Of a stretch of DNA of 46,980 bases, positions 25,195-32,683 are shown in pieces; position 1 is the stretch's first letter, and every line of letters begins with the position of its first letter. Origin of the DNA: Flavobacterium sp. UBA4098. GTDB taxonomy: Bacteria > Bacteroidota > Bacteroidia > Flavobacteriales > Flavobacteriaceae. The notes below the pieces were generated by a model. That model was not told where the DNA came from. It made no database searches and saw only the letters and a list, made by a program, of their open reading frames with translations. Made by a program: the position numbers and the translations under genes. Location: contig DFXW01000024.1 in assembly GCA_002382495.1 (NCBI GenBank), positions 1 to 46,980 on the forward strand. The letters are read 5' to 3'.

Positions 25195-26124
25195 CTATTG
25201 TGCTGGTACTAATTTTAAATACCAGGCATTTCCTGATTCAGGACCGTATCCTAAAACACGTAAATGCATTGCTGTTGGTGTGATTGAAAGAATTTCATAT
25301 TCTTTTTGCACAGAAGCAACACCGATATAAGTGTCTACTCCAGCCAATACAATACTAGTTTGAGTTGAAGGAGTGGATGCTGCAAAACCAGAAGATGCAC
25401 TTGCAAAACTAAATGCTGAAGTTCCTCCACCGTATGAATAACAACCTTCGTCTCCAGAAGCAGGTATTCCAGGCAAACTAGTGAAAGCACCTGTTTTTGT
25501 AAAGGCTCCATCAGGATTAGTTACTTGCAAAGTATAATTGAAAGCACCTAGTTTAGTGAATTTAAATGTAGTAGTATAGAAACAATTAGCTGTTGCTACT
25601 TTTTCATTAACATTAGCAGACCACCAGATTGGGGCTGGATTATCAGCAGGCCCTACCCCAAAATGCGCAGGAACTGATTTATCTACCACCCAAGTCTTGT
25701 TGGAATCTCCAGTTAAAGCTGTAACAATTGAAGCAGCTGGTGCAAAACTTACTTTTACAGTAACCTCTTTAGTAACAGTTGTAGCTACACCTCCTGCACC
25801 ATAAGCTACAATTGTAATTTGGTACGTTTTGGTTCCATTTGTAGAATACTTTTTAGTGATTTTCCCGTTTGGAGCATCCACTAAATCTACTGCATCATCA
25901 GCATCAAAATCAACTTTTGTAGCTAATATATTCTTTCCAGTTATTGTAAAATTTACAACTCCGGTTCCATCACCATTAGGATTTGCAGTAGTTTTACCCA
26001 CAACATCGGCAGCAACTGTAAGTTCAGATGGACTTGTCAAAGTACCAAATTCATAAGTATCTTGTTCACAACTGGTAAAACCAATCGCAATTAATACTAG
26101 CATAAAATATTTTATATTTTTCAT
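25195..26124 (-). CDS. PKD-domain surface glycan-binding lipoprotein (SusE/F position)
   Basis: 309 residues; the lipoprotein signal ends GFTSC (C19). An Ig/PKD-like domain (about 33-125, with NPNGDGTGVVNF) is followed by a C-terminal domain beginning KTWVVDKSVPAHFGVGP, with IWW, and ending AWYLKLVPAQ. The end domain resembles that of the upstream 533-residue protein, and the PKD-like domain matches that of GH16. Proteins at this position bind the polysaccharide at the outer face and help SusCD. No catalytic motif is seen. It lies 18 bases after the next binding protein gene. Confidence 0.8.
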   Translation of the reverse strand: MKNIKYFMLVLIAIGFTSCEQDTYEFGTLTSPSELTVAADVVGKTTANPNGDGTGVVNFTITGKNILATKVDFDADDAVDLVDAPNGKITKKYSTNGTKTYQITIVAYGAGGVATTVTKEVTVKVSFAPAASIVTALTGDSNKTWVVDKSVPAHFGVGPADNPAPIWWSANVNEKVATANCFYTTTFKFTKLGAFNYTLQVTNPDGAFTKTGAFTSLPGIPASGDEGCYSYGGGTSAFSFASASSGFAASTPSTQTSIVLAGVDTYIGVASVQKEYEILSITPTAMHLRVLGYGPESGNAWYLKLVPAQ

Positions 26125-26142
26125 TTTATATCCTTTTTAAAA

Positions 26143-27744
26143 TTAAACTCTAACAAGTTTGAAATACCAAAAACCACCTCCAAAATTAATTACTACTTCT
26201 AAAGTGTTGTTTCCGTTAGAAAGCACTGCAGAATATACTCTTGAATTTGGAACTGTTGCACTTGCATTAAGTTCTCCAGCATTAGTAGCTTTTGGTAATC
26301 CCAAATAAGCTCCTATACCATTCAAAGTAATTGTATTTGCAACTGAATCATATGTATAGGTAGCATTTGCTGAGCCATTATGAGGCGCAACTGGAGTGCC
26401 ACAGGCGTCAGCTGTACCTTGCCAAGCTTCCAACCAAGTTGTAGAACCCTGAACATTATTAAACGTTCCGTTTGAATTGAAAACATATCTATCATCAAAC
26501 AAACAAGCACGAGTAGTTACGTCTGCTGAATTATTTTGCCACCAACTGAAATCTGTTGCAGAAGGACCCACTTTTAAAGCACCTGCTTCTGGCGCTAATT
26601 TCCATGTTCCTTGTATTCCTGAAGCTGGGGTTGGGTTTTTATAAAAATACAAATTGTCAATAAATACAGTACCTCCAGATGAAGCAAATAACATTTGGGT
26701 GATCGCCGATTTGTTAGTTGTAAAATCTGATAAAGGAATATTTACACTTACCCAACTCATTCTAGTAACGGTTGACAAATCAAATTGAGACTCTTTAGAT
26801 GGACCATCAGGCTGACTAGTATTTACAATTTTAAAACCTAAAGTAGTTGCATCTGGTGTCCAATAATCAAAATGAACATAGGTCATATTCGATAAATTAG
26901 TTGGATTACCATAATCAGTTACAATTCCAGTGTAATTAAGGGCGCTATATTTCAAAGTATTATTTGAATCAATTGTTACATTGGTCAATACTGTTGATTG
27001 TCCCCAACCTGGATTCCATTCAGAAACTCCAATATTAGTGTAAGCATCACTAAAAATTGACACTACATCACCAGCAATTCTACTAGGAGGTGTTGGTGCT
27101 GCGGTTGTTGGAGCCATAATAGCTGTTACAACGAAATCCTGCTCGTATGTGGTAGGTCTAATAGCACCACTTTTTGAAACAATTTTAATTTTATATGTTC
27201 CTGCATTAGCATATACATGAGAAGTAGATTCTCCGTTATTCACTTGAACTGGAACTTCATTAGCAACATCCCCAAAATACACTTCATAAAACAAAGCAAA
27301 ATCTGCTGTAGCACGAACTGTTACTTTTTTAGAAATAGCTCTGTCATTCTCAATAGTTACCACTAAATTTTCAGGAGATCTAAAAGACACATTGATTTGT
27401 TGTGTACTTTCTGTCTTTTTTCCAGTAATCCCAAAGGCAACAATTTTAACAGTATAAACTCCTTCTCTATAGATATGAACTGCAGAACTACCTGCATTCA
27501 CAACAGCAGGTTGTGCTGTTCCGTCACCGAAATACACTTCAAATTTAGTAGCGCCTTCTCCACGAGGAGTTAATGTTACTTTACCAGAGTTATTTTGAGT
27601 AATTGTCGCTAAAGCAGACACTGCTGCTGGATCGGATGCACTATTCAAGAAACTGGTGTCATCATCAATTCCTTCCGGAACACTACAACTTATAGTTACA
27701 GCTAACATCAATAGAAAGCTGAATAGAATTTTTATATTTTTCAT
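26143..27744 (-). CDS. Multi-domain PKD surface glycan-binding lipoprotein
   Basis: 533 residues with lipoprotein signal ending VTISC (C20). Two PKD-like repeats are clear: FEVYFGDGTAQP...YTVKIVAFG and FYEVYFGDVANEV...YKIKIVSKSG. Next is a jelly-roll, CBM-like segment (about 225-370; VSIFSDAYTNIG..., ending VFIDNLYFYKN). The C-terminal domain starts GTWKLAPEAGALKVGPSA and ends FWYFKLVRV. This fits a SusE-type surface glycan-binding protein that recruits the beta-glucan. It lies 15 bases after susD. The exact ligand is inferred from the neighbouring enzymes. Confidence 0.83.
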   Translation of the reverse strand: MKNIKILFSFLLMLAVTISCSVPEGIDDDTSFLNSASDPAAVSALATITQNNSGKVTLTPRGEGATKFEVYFGDGTAQPAVVNAGSSAVHIYREGVYTVKIVAFGITGKKTESTQQINVSFRSPENLVVTIENDRAISKKVTVRATADFALFYEVYFGDVANEVPVQVNNGESTSHVYANAGTYKIKIVSKSGAIRPTTYEQDFVVTAIMAPTTAAPTPPSRIAGDVVSIFSDAYTNIGVSEWNPGWGQSTVLTNVTIDSNNTLKYSALNYTGIVTDYGNPTNLSNMTYVHFDYWTPDATTLGFKIVNTSQPDGPSKESQFDLSTVTRMSWVSVNIPLSDFTTNKSAITQMLFASSGGTVFIDNLYFYKNPTPASGIQGTWKLAPEAGALKVGPSATDFSWWQNNSADVTTRACLFDDRYVFNSNGTFNNVQGSTTWLEAWQGTADACGTPVAPHNGSANATYTYDSVANTITLNGIGAYLGLPKATNAGELNASATVPNSRVYSAVLSNGNNTLEVVINFGGGFWYFKLVRV

Positions 27745-27759
27745 AGTTATCTAAATTTA

Positions 27760-29268
27760 TTAATTATATCCAGGATTCTGAACCAATTTAGTGTTTTGCA
27801 ATTCTTTATATGGAATAGGGAAAACTTCGTTTTTACCTGCTTTAAATCCTCTTGAAGCTAATTTGGCAGCAGCATCTCCCCAACGAACTAAGTCAAAGAA
27901 ACGGTGTCCCTCACCAGCCAATTCCGCTCTTCTTTCTGCTTTAATTGCAGCCAAAGAAACTGGAGTGCTAGCAAGTCCAACTCTTGCTCTAACAGCGTCT
28001 AATAAGGCTTGCGCTCTAGCACCTGTTCCTCCTAAAGCTTCTGCTTCCATCAAATAAGAGTCAGCCAAACGAATTACATAAGAATTTTGTCTGTAATTCA
28101 ACACTGGCTCTCCTGTACCTGTTGTAACATCTGAACGTCTTGGAATGAATTTATTCAAGAAATAACCTGTATCCTGATAACCTCCAATATAAGAAGCTTT
28201 TCCTCTTGCTTGCAAGTCTTTCATATCTAAAACCGTAGAAGCAAAACGTGGATTCGTTTTGATAAAATCATAAAAATCTTGTGTAAATACGTTGAAGCTC
28301 CATCCTGAAGGTAAATCTGGTGCATCAGAAGCAATTTTAGAATAGGTTCTTGGCCCACACATTACATTAGTAGAGTTTCCTTCATCTACTCCATTACCCC
28401 AATTTTCCCAACCAATACTAGAAGCATTGGTATGAGCAACTTCAAGAATAGATTCGGTATTGAATTTATTATTTACTGTCCATAAATCTCCAAAATTAGT
28501 TAGTAATCTATATCCATACTGACTAGTTCCACCTGGAGTTCCATTCACAGCAGCTAATTCAGCAGCAGCTTGTGTATTTTTATTTTGATACAAATACACT
28601 TTTCCTAATAAAGCACGTGCAGCACCTTTAGTAAAACGAGCTGATTCAGAAGCCGAAACAGTTGATGGTAAATTAGTAATAGCTTCTGTCAAATCTTTTT
28701 CAATTTGAGCATAAACTGCAGTTGGAGCAGATTGAACTACAGTATAAAACTCTGTGTTGGTCATTGGAACAGTAATTAACGGAATGTTTTTGAACATTCT
28801 AACTAAGTTAAAGTAATAATTCGCACGTAAAGCTTTTGTTTCTGCAGTGTAACGATCAATCAAAGCGGCATCCATTGGCACAGAAGGCAACTTAGTTAAC
28901 AAATAATTTGCTCTAAAGATTCCTTGATAATGATCATTCCATAAACTAGAAGGCATTATATTGGCAGTAATGGAATAATTAGAAAAACCTTGTATTCCAG
29001 CTCCATCCGAAGCACCACCACCACCTGCATAATGATCATCAGAGCCGGCATTCATCATCGTTATCATATTCTCAAAACCACCTGAGTTTTTTCTCATTAC
29101 ATCATAAACGGCTACTAATCCCGCAAATGCTTGTTCTTGATTTTGATAGTAATTACTCTCCAGATTGGTACCTTTAGGTTCTACTTCTAGATACTCTTTA
29201 GAACATGAACCTAATGTTATAACTGTTGCAGTTACAAAAGATAATAATTTAATATTTATTGTTTTCAT
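27760..29268 (-). CDS. susD: SusD/RagB-family outer-membrane binding lipoprotein
   Basis: 502 residues; lipoprotein signal ending TLGSC (C22), then KEYLEVEPKG, the usual SusD start. TPR-like helices follow, including AETKALRANYYFNLVRMF and ARALLGKVYLYQNK, and the C-terminal signature ELAGEGHRFFDLVRWG. It forms the lid over the SusC barrel and captures oligosaccharides. It lies 14 bases after susC and is cotranscribed. The gene symbol is the family name; substrate is glucan by context, not starch. Confidence 0.94.
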   Translation of the reverse strand: MKTINIKLLSFVTATVITLGSCSKEYLEVEPKGTNLESNYYQNQEQAFAGLVAVYDVMRKNSGGFENMITMMNAGSDDHYAGGGGASDGAGIQGFSNYSITANIMPSSLWNDHYQGIFRANYLLTKLPSVPMDAALIDRYTAETKALRANYYFNLVRMFKNIPLITVPMTNTEFYTVVQSAPTAVYAQIEKDLTEAITNLPSTVSASESARFTKGAARALLGKVYLYQNKNTQAAAELAAVNGTPGGTSQYGYRLLTNFGDLWTVNNKFNTESILEVAHTNASSIGWENWGNGVDEGNSTNVMCGPRTYSKIASDAPDLPSGWSFNVFTQDFYDFIKTNPRFASTVLDMKDLQARGKASYIGGYQDTGYFLNKFIPRRSDVTTGTGEPVLNYRQNSYVIRLADSYLMEAEALGGTGARAQALLDAVRARVGLASTPVSLAAIKAERRAELAGEGHRFFDLVRWGDAAAKLASRGFKAGKNEVFPIPYKELQNTKLVQNPGYN

Positions 29269-29282
29269 AATTTAATTTAGTA

Positions 29283-32200
29283 TTAAAATTGAACATTTGC
29301 ACCAAACATGAATGTACGAGCTTGAGGATAATAACCTCTATCAACACCCATAATGTTCCCTCCAATTTCTGGATCAAAACCTGTATATTTAGTCAACGTA
29401 AGTAGGTTTTCGCCAGTTACATAAAAGCGAACTTTTTGAGCTCCTACTTTGTTCACAAAACTTGATGGAAGCGTATATCCTAATTGAACTACTTTAAGAC
29501 GGATATAATCTCCTTTTTCTAAATAAAAATCAGAAGAATTTCCAAAGTTTCCATTAGTATCATTGTTTGTTAATCTTGGATACGTTGTAGAAGTTCCTGG
29601 ACCTGTCCATCTAGATAATGCTTCTGTTTGATAATTAGCATTTAAAATGTCCAAACGTCTGATCCCTTGGAAAATATGATTTCCAGTTGCTCCTTGAGCA
29701 AAAGCCATCAAATCAAATCCTTTGTATTCAAGGTTTAATGTTAATCCGAAAGTAAATTTAGGAAGCGGACTTCCAAGAAATTGCTTATCATCATTTGTAA
29801 TTGCACCATCACCATTTGTATCTGTCCAACGGAAATCTCCTGGACGTGCATTAGGTTGAATTAAACCACCTGCAGAATTAGTATAGGCATTAACTTCATC
29901 TTGTGTTTGGAAGATTCCAGCAGTTTTAAAACCATAAAAAGAATTGTATGATTGGCCAACTTGAGTTCTTGTAATTTCTCCCATTGATTGAAATCCTGCC
30001 ACACCATTAGTAATAAATTCTTTCCCTTGCCCTAAGAATGTAACCTCATTTTTAAGATAAGATACGTTACCATTAGCAGAGAAATTGAATTCTCCCATTT
30101 TTTTACGGTAACCTAATTCTACTTCGATACCTTTATTTTCCATATCGGCAACATTTCCTAAAGGACTTCCTGTTGCTCCTACATAACCTGGTAAATCAAC
30201 ATATTGAAGAATTCCAATTGTTTTTTTATTGTAATATTCAACGGTTAAGTTCAAATCATTAAACAACTTTGCATCAAAACCAATATTAAATTGAGAAGTC
30301 TCTTCCCATTTTAAATCTGGATTTGCCGGTGCGCTTGGACTGTTCCCAGAAGAAATTGTTGAACCAGCGCTACCAAAAGTATAGTTACGACCTCCATCAA
30401 TTAATGCCAAGAAACCATTAGCTGCAATGGCATCATTTCCAACTACTCCGTAACCTCCTCTTATTTTAAGTGAATTAACTATTTTATTTTCTTTCCAAAA
30501 ACCTTCTTTAGAAACCACCCATCCAGTTGAGAAAGATGGGAAAATTCCAAATTTGTTATTTGGACCGAAATTAGAAGAACCATCTCTACGAATGATACCT
30601 GTAAACAAATATTTTTCATTGAATGAATAGTTCAAACGAGAAAACAATGAAGTTACTCGGTGTTCTTGAGAAGTATACGATGCACCTACACGTTGTGCTG
30701 TAGGTAATGGGAAATTAAATGATGCTTCTCTGTAATCATTAACTGGTAAATTAGTATGAGCTACATAAGAACCTCTTGTATTGTTATCAATGTAAACCCC
30801 TTGTCCAACTAATACAGTAAAATCATGTGAACCAATATTTTTAGTATACGATGCTGTGTTCTCTATATTCCAAGCAAATGTTTGGTTAGTGGCACGAGTC
30901 AAACTATTCTGTGATGATAATACAGTAGGACTCAAATAAAATTTAGGTGTAAATGCCTCATCTCCCCAATATGCAATTTTACCTCCCATAGAAGATCTAA
31001 TTTTAAGATTTTCGATTGGTTTGATTTCAGCAAAAACATTTCCAATAAAATCGTCAGACCAATTGTAGTTTCCTAAACGAGTATTTACATAGGCAACTGG
31101 ATTTGACATTTCTTGCCCTACTATAGAAGATATACCGTAAGGATTACCATTAGCATCTCTAAAAACAGGATTACTAGTATAAATTGAAGAATTAGAAATT
31201 ATAGGATCTGTAATTACAACTGGAGTAATTGGATCTAAATTCAAAGCTGAACTTAATGGCCCTCCAAATTCACTATTAGTATTTCCTAAGCCAACTCCTT
31301 TTTGATGCGTATAACCCAATGTTTGACCAATTTGGATTTTTTTGCTCAAATTATGAGTAGAGTTCAAACGAATACTTTTCTTATTGAAATTAGAAATTGG
31401 TTTAGATACAATTCCTTGTTGATCTTGAACGCTAAATGAAGCAAAGAAAGTAGAAATGTCATTCCCACCACTAAAACTTACTTCATGATTGGAACGTTGA
31501 GCATCATTACTAAAAATCTGTTTTTGCCAATCTGTACCTTTACCCAAAGCAGTTAAATCAGAATAAAGTATAGGACCACCTCCTGCAACAGATTTCTCAT
31601 TCATCAAGGCTCCATATTGAGTTGCATTCAACAATTTTAATGTCTTTTCTGGAGCAGATACACCAGTAAAACCAGTATAATTAACACTAATTTTTCCTGA
31701 TTTTCCTTTCTTTGTAGTTACTAAAATAACTCCTGAAGCAGCACGAGCACCATAGATTGCTAGAGAGGCTGCATCTTTTAATACCTCGATTGATTCAATA
31801 TCGGATTGATTAACAAAACCAATACCGCCCGAATCAACAATAACTCCATCAACAACCCACAAAGGATTGTTTCCTCCATACGTATCAAAAGTGGTTAAAC
31901 CTCTTACACGTACTGTTGATGCAGCACCTGGTTGACCAGATTGTGCAGCAATAGTAACTCCAGAAACTCTACCTTGAAGTGTTTGTTCTATTCTACCATT
32001 AGGAACTTTCTCTAAATCTTTAGCTTTAACACTAGAAATTGCACCAGTCACAACACTCTTCTTTTGAGTACCATATCCTACTACAACTACTTCATTTAAA
32101 TCTTGAGATTGGGATTTTAGCCTAAAAGTCAAGGAATTTTTACCATTAACAGATTGTTGAATAGTAGTGTACCCAATAAAGCTTACAACTAAAATCCCTT

Positions 32201-32402
32201 TGCTAGGCGACTTAATTTCAAATGCACCGTCAAAATCGGTTGTTGTAGCCTTATTTGTTCCTTTTAATAAAACGGTAGCCCCTGGAATAGACAAACCACT
32301 TTCGTCATACACTTTTCCCTTTACGACAAGATCCTGAGCTTGCCCATAAATAGTGAAAAACAAAGACAAAAAACAAAAAATAAATAATTTCGTTAATTTC
32401 AT
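29283..32402 (-). CDS. susC: SusC/RagA-family TonB-dependent transporter
   Basis: 1039 residues: signal peptide (1-22, ending GQAQ), carboxypeptidase-D-like domain (about 24-105), SusC plug beginning NEVVVVGYGTQKKSVVTGAI, including QTLQGRVSGV and IESIEVLKDAASLAIYGARA, and a 22-strand barrel closing with TFMFGANVQF. It imports glucan oligosaccharides across the outer membrane using Ton energy. It is the first gene of the PUL operon and diverges from the SusR-like regulator, leaving a 281-base control region. Confidence 0.95.
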   Translation of the reverse strand: MKLTKLFIFCFLSLFFTIYGQAQDLVVKGKVYDESGLSIPGATVLLKGTNKATTTDFDGAFEIKSPSKGILVVSFIGYTTIQQSVNGKNSLTFRLKSQSQDLNEVVVVGYGTQKKSVVTGAISSVKAKDLEKVPNGRIEQTLQGRVSGVTIAAQSGQPGAASTVRVRGLTTFDTYGGNNPLWVVDGVIVDSGGIGFVNQSDIESIEVLKDAASLAIYGARAASGVILVTTKKGKSGKISVNYTGFTGVSAPEKTLKLLNATQYGALMNEKSVAGGGPILYSDLTALGKGTDWQKQIFSNDAQRSNHEVSFSGGNDISTFFASFSVQDQQGIVSKPISNFNKKSIRLNSTHNLSKKIQIGQTLGYTHQKGVGLGNTNSEFGGPLSSALNLDPITPVVITDPIISNSSIYTSNPVFRDANGNPYGISSIVGQEMSNPVAYVNTRLGNYNWSDDFIGNVFAEIKPIENLKIRSSMGGKIAYWGDEAFTPKFYLSPTVLSSQNSLTRATNQTFAWNIENTASYTKNIGSHDFTVLVGQGVYIDNNTRGSYVAHTNLPVNDYREASFNFPLPTAQRVGASYTSQEHRVTSLFSRLNYSFNEKYLFTGIIRRDGSSNFGPNNKFGIFPSFSTGWVVSKEGFWKENKIVNSLKIRGGYGVVGNDAIAANGFLALIDGGRNYTFGSAGSTISSGNSPSAPANPDLKWEETSQFNIGFDAKLFNDLNLTVEYYNKKTIGILQYVDLPGYVGATGSPLGNVADMENKGIEVELGYRKKMGEFNFSANGNVSYLKNEVTFLGQGKEFITNGVAGFQSMGEITRTQVGQSYNSFYGFKTAGIFQTQDEVNAYTNSAGGLIQPNARPGDFRWTDTNGDGAITNDDKQFLGSPLPKFTFGLTLNLEYKGFDLMAFAQGATGNHIFQGIRRLDILNANYQTEALSRWTGPGTSTTYPRLTNNDTNGNFGNSSDFYLEKGDYIRLKVVQLGYTLPSSFVNKVGAQKVRFYVTGENLLTLTKYTGFDPEIGGNIMGVDRGYYPQARTFMFGANVQF

Positions 32403-32482
32403 TTTTCTTAAATTTTGGTTGATTAATTAGTAATTTGGCACAATATTATTGTTTTAATTTCAAATAGAAGAAAAAAAAATCT

Positions 32483-32532
32483 ATACAAAAACACATCAAT
32501 AGATAATATTTAGAAATACAAAAACACATCAA
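32483..32532. repeat. 17-bp direct repeat, possible activator site
   Basis: ATACAAAAACACATCAA occurs exactly at 32483-32499 and 32516-32532, a 33-base offset that is close to three helical turns. It is 81 bases upstream of susC on the susC side and suits binding by two regulator molecules. Confidence 0.7.
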
Positions 32533-32611
32533 AATATTTATAATAAATTGATTAATAATATTTTATAAAAAAAATAAATATATTTACAGAAAAATAAAAA
32601 GTAAAAACAAC

Positions 32612-32624
32612 TTACAAATTGTAA
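32612..32624. promoter_or_regulatory. 13-bp palindrome near the regulator gene
   Basis: TTACAA-A-TTGTAA is a perfect inverted repeat 60 bases before the regulator ATG. It could be an operator, but AT-rich palindromes of this size also arise by chance. Confidence 0.35.
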
Positions 32625-32683
32625 TTTAAATTAAATTAGCAAAAATTGAACTTTTCATATACTTCGTTTCACAAAATTTATCT

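Larger units (their letters stand above)
32403..32683. promoter_or_regulatory. Divergent control region between susC and the SusR-like regulator
   Basis: 281 bases, very AT-rich, no gene. It contains a 17-bp direct repeat (32483 and 32516), a perfect 13-bp palindrome (32612-32624) and poor matches to the -7 consensus for susC, as expected for an activator-dependent promoter. Confidence 0.7.

Noticed and set aside
27791..28057. 88-codon plus-strand frame inside susD
   Set aside because: It is the complement of the conserved SusD C-terminal coding region with no family resemblance.
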